Assembly (NCBI GenBank): GCA_011800805.1
Contig: MPNW01000804.1
Location: 1 to 20,744, forward strand
Reading direction: 5' to 3'
Origin: Hirudo medicinalis
Taxonomy: Eukaryota; Annelida; Clitellata; Hirudinida; Hirudinidae
DNA length: 20,744 bases
The position numbers were made by a program, and so were the translations under genes. Position 1 is the first letter of the stretch; every line of letters begins with the position of its first letter. Of the stretch, positions 1 to 9,600 are shown one piece after another. Below the pieces are notes generated by a model. It was not told the origin of the DNA, searched no databases, and saw only the letters and a list, made by a program, of their open reading frames with translations.

Positions 1-5
1 CATTC

Positions 6-7
<2 letters not shown>

Positions 8-69
<62 letters not shown>

Positions 70-90
70 CATCATCATCATCATCATAAT
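8..90. repeat. Trinucleotide microsatellite (ATT)n followed by (CAT)n
   Basis: A run of ATT units changes into ATC/CAT units near position 52-60. It is a perfect or near-perfect microsatellite without coding signal. Confidence 0.9.
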
Positions 91-267
91 TGTTACGTCA
101 GTGCATTTATCTAGCGCGCAGTTTCAACAACGCTTTCCTCAGAATTCCTTCTGAGATTATTTCCTTATTGACTCGTTACTTTGAACTTGTCTGAGGATTA
201 ATCAATTGATAATTAATTAATTAATTAATTAATTAATTAAATGAAAACACGATAACAGATGTTAAAT

Positions 268-425
268 AATAATAATAATAAATAAATTACTTTTATTAAT
301 CGCCAAAAACTTTAATAATAACAACAATAAAAACAATAATAATAACTATAATATAATAATAATAATAATAATAACGACAACAACAATAATAACAATAACG
401 ACAATAATAATAATAATAATAATAA
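268..425. repeat. AAT/AAC-rich imperfect microsatellite
   Basis: Repeated AAT units with interspersed AAC and ACG units run across this tract. Similar AAT tracts recur at about 2395-2527, 3703-3796, 9030-9056 and 19679-19699, so this repeat class is common in the genome. Confidence 0.85.
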
Positions 426-650
426 GCATTTCAAAAAAATTCATCTCAGGTTAAAGTCGATCTCAATTCAATAAATATTATTGCTATCAATGGCAAGACG
501 ATGAAGACTATGATAAGCATTTCTGAGATCCTTACAAGACGAAAACAGAGAAATGAGACAAAAGAGATGAACAAAAGATAAGACATTACTATTACACGAT
601 TGAAATTTGCTGGCATCAGAGACGGTACAAGATTCGTACAAACGTACTTT

Positions 651-976
651 GTACTTGTTGTTAGTGTACTTCGAACTTCTTGTAAATGTAATTCGTACTT
701 GTTGTAAATGTAATTCGTACTTCTTGTGAATGTAGTTTGCACTTCTTGTAAATGTAGTTTGTACTTCTTATAAGTGTAGTTTGTACTTCTTATAAGTGTA
801 GTTTGTACTTCTTGTAAATGTAATTCGTACTTGTTTTAAATGTAATTTGTACTTCTTGTGAATGTAGTTTGCACTTGTTGTAAATGTAATTTGTACTTCG
901 TGCAAATGCAATTTGTAGTTTTTTTTTAAATGTAATTCGTACATGCACTTGTTAAATGTAATTTGTACTCCTTCGT
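651..976. repeat. Minisatellite, 22-bp unit, about 14 diverged copies
   Basis: The unit is close to GTACTTCTTGTAAATGTAAT plus TC or TT. Copies follow each other at 22-bp spacing with substitutions such as CTTC/CTTG, AATG/AGTG and AATTC/AGTTT. The last copies, near 900-960, are disrupted by a T-run. An open minus-strand frame of 98 codons overlaps the array but is not credible as a gene. Confidence 0.9.
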
Positions 977-1327
977 ACGTCGAATTACATCATCGCATTG
1001 CCAGGTTGACGTGGTTACATCGCAGACAGAAAGCAAAACGCTCGAAAATCACAAAGGAAAAAGGTGTGCATAAAATTGTGCAACAGACGAACTCGACGAA
1101 AAAAATAAAACCAAGTTGATCCATCAAAGTACAAAGGAAATGATTACATTTTCAAATTAACCGCCAAATTTGTTCTTCATTCGACTCTGAATGAAAAATA
1201 ATAAAGAAGAAAATTGAAGTAGAATCCTCACAAAATACGATTACCCTTTTCACGAGTGATTGCCAATAGCGCGATTGAGGAACTGCTTTTGGATTGGAAT
1301 AAGTCTCCTTTAGGCGACTGTAAATTT

Positions 1328-1329
<2 letters not shown>

Positions 1330-1365
<36 letters not shown>
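1330..1365. repeat. (AATC)9 microsatellite
   Basis: Nine uninterrupted AATC tetranucleotide units. Confidence 0.95.
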
Positions 1366-1366
<1 letters not shown>

Positions 1367-1497
1367 ACAATTAGCCGCTTGTAAAGATTACAAGTCGGAC
1401 TTTACAGATAGCATGTCCATGCATCATGCATCTGAGATCCGACGTGAATTAATGAATCAATGAATTAACTTCTGCATTGCGTGCAAAGTCACGAAAT

Positions 1498-1504
1498 GAG
1501 AGAG

Positions 1505-1539
<35 letters not shown>
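1498..1539. repeat. (GA)n microsatellite
   Basis: About 20 GA dinucleotides, with AAAG interruptions at the left end, lie roughly 90 bp beyond the homeobox stop codon. GA tracts can bind GAGA-type factors in arthropods; that role here would be speculation. Confidence 0.9.
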
Positions 1540-1542
<3 letters not shown>

Positions 1543-1624
1543 TGCAGCCAGGACATGATAAAAAGTTTGACAAAATGGATGATTTTTGATTGTGAAATGT
1601 CATCAAATGTCCTTCAAATCGTGA

Positions 1625-2229
1625 CTAGATCTGCTGTAGGCTGACGTAACCAGAAGAGCGCAGATTGGAATCGTTCGGTACCATCAAGCCGTTCCTTTGC
1701 TCATTCGCGTTCGGATTTTCGTCCCTAAGCTTTTGCTCCAATCCCGAAGCCTCTTGGTCGTCGTCTTCGTCCTCCTCATCTTCTTCTACATCGTAGTCCT
1801 CGCCCTCGAAGCTCTCAGGGAAGTCGTCGAAGGAGCCCTCGCCAGTTGGTACGTTTCCGACCGAGGAAGTCGAAGAAGAAGACTGCTTGGACTGACCAGT
1901 TCCGCAGGTCCCCGATCCCGAGTTCGAGCTGCCGATCTTGCCGCTCTTGCTGTTCGGCATTCGGTTGTCCTTCTTCCACTTCATGCGTCGATTCTGGAAC
2001 CAGATCTTGATCTGTCGCTCGGTGAGGCCGAGCGAGTGGGCAATCTCGATCCTCCTCCTGCCGTTCAGATACCTGTTGAAGTGGAACTCTTTCTCCAACT
2101 CCAGCGTCTGGTAGCGACTGTAGCTCGTCCTCGCTCGCTTGTCGGCCGCCGATATCGTTACGTCGCTGAAGAAGCTGCCGTTGGCAGGAGTCGAACCGCT
2201 ACTGATGGTTCCGGACGACGAGGACGACC
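1625..2229 (-). CDS. Hox-class homeobox gene, terminal exon (Scr/Hox5-like homeodomain, Dfd/Hox4-like flank)
   Basis: This is a sequence-specific DNA-binding transcription factor of the Antennapedia class, acting in the nucleus in axial patterning. On the minus strand the exon opens just after a strong acceptor (pyrimidine run ending CCACAG, AG at 2231-2230), begins in phase 1, and runs to a stop at 1627-1625. A Ser/Gly-rich stretch precedes a full 60-residue homeodomain with [14 protein letters not shown] in helix 1, [19 protein letters not shown] in helix 3, Gln50 and Asn51. Compared with my memory of family consensus, the domain is nearest Hox5/Scr, while the flank DNRMPNSK resembles Hox4/Dfd. 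Position 27-28 is NG rather than the usual TR. A Ser/Gly linker, an acidic run ([11 protein letters not shown]) and the C-terminus SLQQI follow. The intron just before the homeodomain is typical of Hox genes. The first exon, expected at higher coordinates with a YPWM hexapeptide, was not found, so the gene is partial. Orthology cannot be fixed from this exon. Confidence 0.9.
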
Positions 2230-2394
2230 CTGTGGAATGGAAAAGACGTTTAATCGTGGTCCGTCGTTTGATTGTCGACTTCACCTGGTTGGGTTAATTG
2301 AGGTGGTTTAGTATCTGGTTAATTTGTTATCAGGTGATCGATATTCACTTAGTTTACTTTAGATGGACGAGGTGCAGTCAGTTTAAAATATTAA

Positions 2395-2527
2395 TAAAAA
2401 AAAAAAAAAATAATAATAATAGAAACAACAAAAACAACAACAACAACAACAATAATAATAATAATAATAAAAGTAATAATAATATTAATAACATTGATGA
2501 TGATAATAATAATAATAAAAAAAAATA
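2395..2527. repeat. A-run plus AAT/AAC microsatellite
   Basis: Poly(A) is followed by mixed AAT, AAC and GAT units and a second A-run. Open frames on both strands encode only Asn or Ile/Val runs and are artefacts of the repeat. Confidence 0.9.
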
Positions 2528-3329
2528 ATAGATCGAGAAACATTTGCATCACAAAGTGAAAGTCTCTCTCTCTCGACTCATTATCTTCCTCCTCCTCCTC
2601 CTCATCTTCTTCTTTTGGAAACAAACATCACTCCACATTCCTTTGTCCAGGTCCTCCTGGGACGACCAGGGAATCCGAGTTTGTATTCCAGGGAATTGAC
2701 AGGATGCAGAGCTCAATCGATCACACTGCCTGATCAAGCGAGCAGAATCCCGTTTGTAATTAATAATTCAGAATTCTGCTGTGCACAGAATGGATCTGGC
2801 CGACTCGAAAACAAACAATGAGTCGGTAGGCCGAGCTGATAGGTTCACGACTGGCTACCTCTTTAGGTATGCGGCTGTGGTGATTGTGTAACAAGAAGGT
2901 GAGTGCAGGTAAGTAAGTACTCGAGTAAATTTTTTTCTTGAGCAATTATTATTATTACAACGGTTTGTTTTCCAGCGTCCAGTTCTGTTGTTGTTGTATT
3001 GTGCAGGAAACAAACTTTGTTTGATGTATGAAAACATTGGGATGTTCTAATTTCAACAACACATTGTTGCGCAACATAATTGTCGATGTTGCAGTGGCGC
3101 GAATCAGCCCAACTAACCCTTTCCTTTCTCATTACAACCCACGAGCCAATCAAGGTCCAAGACAAACAAAGCTCAAGCAAGCAAACATTAATTAGATACA
3201 AAAAACGAAGCAAAAATACATACAGAAGCATACATGCAACCACCTAATCACGGATGCTCGCATTAATTCGTGCTTTAAAAAAATAATAACGATCATCAAG
3301 AAAAACCAAAAAACATGATTCAATATTTT

Positions 3330-3620
3330 CCCCAGCAAGACAGGCGTCTGCGAGACTCTGCCATAGATTATGCGTTATACCTAACACGCTCATCAAAGGG
3401 CCCATCCCCCCCATCCATCGTAGGTATAGGTAACGAGAGGCTGGAGTTTAGCGGGAGTAATTAAATCTTAATTACTTTATTGGGGATTGTCTGAGAGAAA
3501 GAATAATGTCGTCAAGAGATTTATTAGGCCCCCTTCCCTAGACCGACCCCCGACCCCCCTATGGAGATCGTGGGTCTCGAAATTCGCCCAGACGGCTGCC
3601 AGGATTAGATGTGCCTGAGG
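3330..3620. promoter_or_regulatory. Candidate regulatory block with paired homeodomain-type sites
   Basis: This block is clearly less AT-rich than its surroundings and has no coding frame. It contains a perfect inverted repeat of AGTAATTAA around ATC (3456-3476), followed directly by TTTATTGG and, further on, AGATTTATTAGG. These are ATTA and TTTAT core motifs bound by homeodomain proteins. It lies 5' of the homeobox exon on the minus strand, in the presumed intron or promoter. A regulatory role is inferred from composition and motif clustering only. Confidence 0.35.
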
Positions 3621-3702
3621 TCGGTGAGTTCGATTTGATTTCAACTATTTCAACAACAACAACTTATTAAATGTATTAATTGAAGAGTTGGTTAATTACA
3701 GT

Positions 3703-3753
3703 ATAAATAATAATAATAATAATAATAATAACAATCATAATAATAATAATAAC

Positions 3754-3784
<31 letters not shown>

Positions 3785-3796
3785 TGATGATGATGA
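3703..3796. repeat. (AAT)n microsatellite ending in (GAT)n
   Basis: AAT units with occasional AAC or CAT interruptions change to GATGATGATGAT at the right end. Confidence 0.9.
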
Positions 3797-4498
3797 TTCA
3801 GAGGTATCATATTGAATCGCTTTTGTTATAAATCATGCGATTGGAATTTCTTTCATCTCCTTGAAAGGAGTTTTAAAGGTTAAACAATAAACTATCATAG
3901 AACTAAGCATTTGATTTTAACTTTTGGCAAATTTTTTCATCGACCTGTCACAATTGCCTCATGACTAATTCATCATGCAATCTGTTCAATACATCATCTC
4001 ATATTACTAATATATCACTAGGTATCATATATGGTCGTGAAGCATCAGATCAGAGTCACATCGCAGCAACTCCATCCCGTGAAGCGTCATTATTTTCAAA
4101 ATATTTAGAACCACTTAATTTCTATTCTAAACTGATAAAACATTTGCTTACAATGTGCTCAATTTACTTTTATTCTCCATCTAATCCATCCATCGCAACT
4201 TAAAAACACTAGCTCGTGTCTGTCGTGCCTTTAAAGTGTATGAAGAATAACGAACGCTCGTATCACGTGTGCTAATCATTCACTTCCTGAGGTTATTTCT
4301 CTTTGCCTGTCAATGCCAGTTCATTCATTTATTCACCATTCCTCGTTTCACTCCTGAGCACTCCCCAACCGTTCGTCTGGTTCTTCAGCAATTTTCAATC
4401 CTTTCTCGCCCCCCTGCAACAATCCACCACTCACCTCCATCTATCTCTTCCATCCATCTCTTCCATCCATTCGGACTTTGATGTTTTGTTTATAAGGT

Positions 4499-4832
4499 AC
4501 TAGCTGTTCTACTCGGCGTTGGTCGGGTTGAAGCAGAATTTTTTATGTGAGAATTTATTTGTCACACTAATTAAGCTACGTTAGTCTATTTCATGATACT
4601 TTGATGATGAGGTATGACAACATTTAAGTAAATTTAATTTTTTTAAATTAATATAATTTTTTATGTAATAAATAAGTAATAAATATAAATTTATATATGT
4701 AGATACATTTTTATCCAATCAAAATGCCTGACACCCACCATTTTAAGCAATCAAAACGCTTTGGACACACCGACAGACTTTTAATTTTATATATATATAT
4801 ATAATTAAATAAATAAATAAATATATATATAT
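4499..4832 (+). mobile_element. Possible degenerate transposon tail ending in (TA)n
   Basis: The stretch opens with TACTAGCTGTTCTACTCGGC and ends with ACACACCGACAGACTTTTAA followed by TTTATATATATATA. I recall this general arrangement (ACTAGCTG start, ACAGAC...TTTTATATATATA end) from arthropod repeat tails, but no coding part is visible. The family is not identified and the resemblance may be coincidental. Confidence 0.3.
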
Positions 4833-5157
4833 CTTCATAGGAGCCCCCATTTCATCGTTAAAGATTCTAAACGTTTTGGAACTGAAGACTTTATTGCGAA
4901 TAACATTGCCAAGACGGATTAACTAGGTGTACGTTTTCAAGTTGGATTTCAGTCACTGGAATCATGGATATATGAGAACAACTTTTACTTCCTGGTTAGA
5001 AATTATTCGAACAATTTGTAGAAAAAGAATTATTTAATAAATAATTTAATTTATTTATTGTAACTAACATTAAACTTAGCGAATATAACTGGAAGTAAGA
5101 TTCGATCACGTTTTGATGTTTTAATGTTTAGCGTTCCACTTGTTGTTAATTATTATT

Positions 5158-5243
5158 AATATTACGTTATAATCATTAGTAATATTAGGTTATAATCATT
5201 AGTAATATTACGTTCTAATCATTAGTAATATTACGTTATAATA
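5158..5243. repeat. 23-bp tandem repeat, about 3.7 copies
   Basis: The unit AATATTACGTTATAATCATT plus AGT repeats at 5158, 5181, 5204 and 5227, with single substitutions (ACG/AGG, TTAT/TTCT). The last copy is truncated. Confidence 0.9.
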
Positions 5244-6362
5244 AACATTCTCGGGCATTTGCAATTTCTTCACGAGGTGCTTTAAATTTTGAAGATGCCA
5301 AATTCATGTTCGTAATTAAAAAAAAAATTGTTGGTATTGCTCATAATTAAAAGAAACTTATTAAAATTATTAGAAATTTTTGCTTCACTTCTAAGAAAAG
5401 ATTTCACGGTTTGAGACCTCATTTAGGTACCACTTCCACACAGATTTCTCAGGAGGGAAAGCTGGATTTCAGTGAAAGTATTAAAAAAATTTTTTAAACA
5501 ATCTTGAAATGAAATAATTTAAATGTTAACTCTTTGCTCGGCTTATTGCTTAATTAACAGCTAACTAAAATATGTCATTACATGTCAATGTGTCCATGAC
5601 GTTGTGATGTTTAGTCAACAACACAAATATGTCAAATAACCTAACCGTAAAGCTTAATCAATCACAAATCATGCTTTAACGTTATTTGCATTCATATCGA
5701 TGCGTGAGTCGTGGGAAACTTTTCCATTTCTTTTCATGCAACACTTGAGTTGCAGCTTTGACGTCTTCAGACAGAGTTCAGATGTTTGAAAAGAATTCAA
5801 GGTCACAACCATGTCATAACCATGCTTGATGCTATTGTTAACAGCTCCGTTTCAGCAACAAAAAAGCATTGAATGATAATGATGAAAGTAAAAATTAGGG
5901 TAACTGGCAGGTGCTGCAAATAAACTTTAACACGTCATCGATGTCTTTTTTAAACTAATCGCTCGTGTGGATGTTTGCCCGCTCATTCATTTTGTGCATC
6001 ATTATCAAGCTTCACTCATCTGCGGTTACCACAACTATTATCATTACTTCTAAACAAACAAATTTGTTGCGACAAACCTGCTCCTTCGACATATTTCCAG
6101 GTAATGATAGGTTTCGGATTCTGAGACTTTCTGGAAATGAGCTCTCGTGTGGAATTTTATTTCTGCTTCGTTGTTTGTTTATTCAAGTGTGCAGGAGTTC
6201 GTAACCGCTGTCAGGATTTCCACTTTCATTGTTTTCCTAAACCTAGAGGCGAACGTTTATGGTTTGCAGTTTGAGCTTCGGTGACGTTTTGTTCATTTGA
6301 GTTTCAAAAACTTATGTTTCGAAGAATGTTTCAAAGTATCTAAAATGAAAATTCATAAAATA

Positions 6363-6373
6363 TTTATAAAAAG
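6363..6373 (+). promoter_or_regulatory. Possible TATA-like box upstream of the adhesion gene
   Basis: TTTATAAAAAG lies about 210 bp upstream of the predicted initiator ATG at 6577. In such AT-rich DNA this motif is common by chance, so support is weak. Confidence 0.2.
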
Positions 6374-6576
6374 CTGAATAAGATGGCAGCTTTTCAAATT
6401 TTGTGTTTTCGAAAATTCCTTTGCCAAAGGTATTTAGAAGCATTAGAGATTTAAGACTTTTAATTTCAAAATCATGTAACTATTTTATGCGCTTTGTGTA
6501 GAAGTCTTATCATGAAATGTTACACATTTGACAGAACAATAAATTCTCCAGATATATCTCAGAGAATGCTGAAAGG

Positions 6577-6646
6577 ATGGCATTAGTGAGTAAAAAGTGT
6601 CAGGCAATATTATTTTTCATTTTATCGTCTGCTCTGCACGCAGAAG
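6577..6646 (+). CDS. Nrg: Nrg-like exon 1: initiator and signal peptide
   Basis: ATG in a good context (AAAGGATGG) opens MALVSKKCQ followed by the hydrophobic core AILFFILSSAL and a plausible cleavage after HA. It ends at a GAAG|gtgcgt donor in phase 1. No upstream coding exon is needed. Confidence 0.8.
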
Positions 6647-9600
6647 GTGCGTTTTTGTTCCACCATTTCGTTATTATTTAGTGGCTTAATTATTTGAAAT
6701 GTGAAGCGCATCTAAATCAATTAAATTATTAAAAGGAAAATAATTTATGGTTACGTGCTACGTGCAACCATGTCGACTTACATGTTATTTCTTTGGAAAT
6801 AAAAAATAAAATTTTGAAATCCTAACGATTTTATTCAAAATACATTTTAAATATAATGCACTGCATTGCTCTCAAGTGTTATATAAGTACATTAATAATG
6901 ATGTAATAATAACTGCTGAATTACAATGTTTACAAATGATACTACAAATAACCTGGCCAACATTTCAAAAAGAAAATCTTGCTTGAGAAATAGTCTTTGA
7001 TGCCATCTAAAAGCAGCTAAAAATTTCGTCGTTGTTATAGTAACGGAGAATCACCTGGATGAGGTGGTTTTCATTCCTGGAGAACTCATCTCCATCCCCT
7101 GTGAAGTCGACATCCGAGTGGATTATCTGTGAGTTTTTGAGGTCATTTGATGCTGGATAGTTTGCGTGGAGTAACACAGATTATTTTTTTAAACTCCGCG
7201 TTTTCCAGCGAGTGCATTCTGATGAACTCTACCTTCTTTTCACTTCTGACGGACGAAATGCAAAGGTTGCCATTGAAACGACGTTGTGAAGCATAAACAC
7301 TTCTTATCTTTTTCTCCCAGTGGTTCTCAAATAGCTTTAAATTAAAGTCCTCTTTGTGGTTCAAATTGTCAAATTAATTGTTAAATTTACTTAAATGTTG
7401 CCAAACGCTATCAGAGTTAGATGAATATGATCAGACGCCAAGGCTAAGCTTTTCACCGCTCTGCACATACTTTATAATCTCTTTAATCTTGGACTAATAA
7501 TTTTCCTGAGTAATGAAAAAAGATTGAAGTACTTCTGCATGAGCCACAATCAACTTCTTCGATCTCATAATGCTGATGATGGCAGATATCTCTCTCCTCT
7601 GCCTAGGTCTTATGGTCAGGATTTATTAAGCGGAACACTAGCGATATATCTCTTAACATATCATTTACATATGCGTCCACACTATTTCCAAAACCATTTC
7701 TGTTTAGTTACTTCACCTGGACGAAGGATGACAAAATGGTTCCAGTCGATCAGAGAATGTCTGTGGAGTCTAGAACAGGATCTCTGATCATAAACTCTCC
7801 CACCCAGGCGGATCAGGGAAGATATCGTTGTTTTGCCAACAATTCCTTCGGCATCTCCATGTCTGGAGAGATGAAACTCTTCCACGCATGTTATTATTTT
7901 CATTCAATCTTTTATTTCCCAATATCTCGAGTACACTGGTATAAAATATTGAGTTACAATTATTTATTTCCACGCGAGAAAATATTTTTAATCTTTTCAA
8001 TGCTATGCAACCTTCGAATGAATTTCAACTTAGCTCTGTGTTATTTCAGATGCACCAAATAAACTTCACTTTTTTGCACGGAGAATCTCAATATTTATGA
8101 TAGATTTTTTTTTATTCTTTGTCACGTTGAAACTTAGAATAAAAATTCTCATATGCTAAAATTTGTGATTTATTAAATTTTTAAAATAAAATAAATTAAT
8201 TATGATAAATAATAATATAATAAATGCACGTCCGCTGCTATTGTATCTGGCTTGCAAACATCGCCGTTGTAAAACTTGCAGGACCAATAAAATGGTCGTT
8301 TAATATCGTTGCAGTCCACCTTAACTTCAAAAGGAGTGGTTCATCAGAAACTTACATCCCCGAAGTTGGCTCAGCATTCATCATTTCCTGTCAACCACCC
8401 TCCAGCCACCCACCCCCAAGGATTTATTGGGCTCTTGAATCTGACAGACTCCCAGAGGAATTCGTGGATGGTGAAAGAATTGATACTGACTTTCAAGGTT
8501 ACCAACCTCCGTTAAGAATTCGATTTGATAAAGAATATTAATATACATATAATAGAATTTATAGAAATAAATATAACAAATGATAGATTTAATTAATATT
8601 ATGGATTTTCAGGAAATTTGTATTTGAGCAACGTGGAATTGGGAGATGGAAAAAGATTGAAGTACTTCTGCATGAGCCACAATCAACTTCTTGGATCTCA
8701 TAATGCTGATGATGGCAGATATCTCTCTCCTCTGCCTAGGTCTTACGGTCAGGGTTTATTAAGCGGAATACTAGCGATAATCGTATTAACAACAACAACA
8801 ACAATGTTATTATTACGTCATTAATAATAATATTAATATTAGCATCAAATATTAGACGTGCAGGCTGGACGAATGGGTTGCGTTCCTGCATGCGGTCGTA
8901 ATGTGCCTCAGTGTTCGCAATCCAGCCTGCACCGCCAGGGAGCGCCCTCGGGTAGATCGATTAAAAAGTGCCTTCACATCCCATTCGAATAAGAAAAAAA
9001 CACTCAAAAGATCGGCTAAATACAAATCAATATTATTATTATTATTATTATTATTACGTCATTAATAATTATATTAATATTGGAAAATATTGTAATTATG
9101 AATATATTAATGTCCTTTCTGAGCTTTCAAAACAATCAACTTTTTCTAATTTCTAAAAGTTTCCTTGAAAGCACCAACCCTGATGTGGTCTTCTCCCGTT
9201 AATGACACTGCAATGGTTGGATCAAAAAAGACATTAAAATGCATATTTGGAGGAATGTAAGTTGGCAATAAGTTGACCAATAAAATGTTATAATTGCTGT
9301 GATAATTCATGATAATGAAAATGTTTTAACTAGTTATAATTTATTAATTCAATTGTATTTATAATATTATACTATCTTTATTTGTATTTATATTTGATTA
9401 CAAATGTAATAAAATATTATTGTTGCAACATAATATTAATAAATATGATGAAATGTTATTTACGCTTTGACTATTATTATATCCATCATTTAAATTGCCC
9501 ATAAAAACAACTTCCGTGAGTGTGCAAATTAATATTCATATATTTAAATCTTTTTAAATTTAGGCCAACACCCGTTGTGACTTGGAGTGATGCATCGAAG

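Larger units (their letters stand above)
1..1624. other. Non-coding, microsatellite-rich DNA 3' of the homeobox gene
   Basis: No convincing coding sequence on either strand. The stretch is dominated by simple repeats: (ATT)n then (CAT)n at about 8-90, (AATT)n at about 211-240, AAT/AAC-rich tracts at about 268-425, a 22-bp minisatellite at about 651-976, (AATC)9 at 1330-1365 and (GA)n at about 1498-1539. It lies downstream of the minus-strand homeobox exon and should contain that gene's 3' UTR and poly(A) site. I could not place either securely, because TTTATT (AATAAA on the minus strand) occurs only in AT-rich background. Confidence 0.7.
2230..6576. other. Intergenic DNA and Hox intron/upstream region, no confident coding exon
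   Basis: This 4.3-kb stretch separates two divergently oriented genes, so it should hold both promoters and possibly the missing first Hox exon. I searched the minus strand by eye for a YPWM-encoding hexapeptide and found none. Contents are AAT tracts (2395-2527, 3703-3796), a CT/CTC tract (about 2560-2612), a relatively GC-rich candidate regulatory block (about 3330-3620), a pyrimidine-rich stretch with CCATC repeats (about 4290-4480), a possible degenerate transposon tail (about 4499-4832) and a 23-bp repeat (5158-5243). Short open frames here lack family resemblance. Confidence 0.65.

Noticed and set aside
446..742. A 98-codon minus-strand open frame with hydrophobic segments
   Set aside because: Half of it lies in the 22-bp minisatellite, with no family resemblance or splice context.
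1420..1450. A possible miR-10-like sequence near the Hox gene (TGAGATCCGACGTGAATT)
   Set aside because: It differs from the miR-10 core as I recall it, and no hairpin partner is visible.
1697..2311. A 204-codon plus-strand open frame
   Set aside because: It is the exact antisense of the homeobox exon; its composition is the shadow of Ser/Asp/Glu-rich coding sequence on the other strand.
2549..3243. Several minus-strand open frames upstream of the homeobox exon, considered as the missing first Hox exon
   Set aside because: None encodes a YPWM-type hexapeptide or a donor in the right phase; they look like random frames.
7319..7335. CAGTGGTTCTCAAATAG resembles the end of some hAT transposons
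   Set aside because: No inverted partner was found nearby and the match is short.
8858..8932. tRNA gene in the GC-rich hairpin
   Set aside because: There is no cloverleaf, no proper B box and no anticodon stem.
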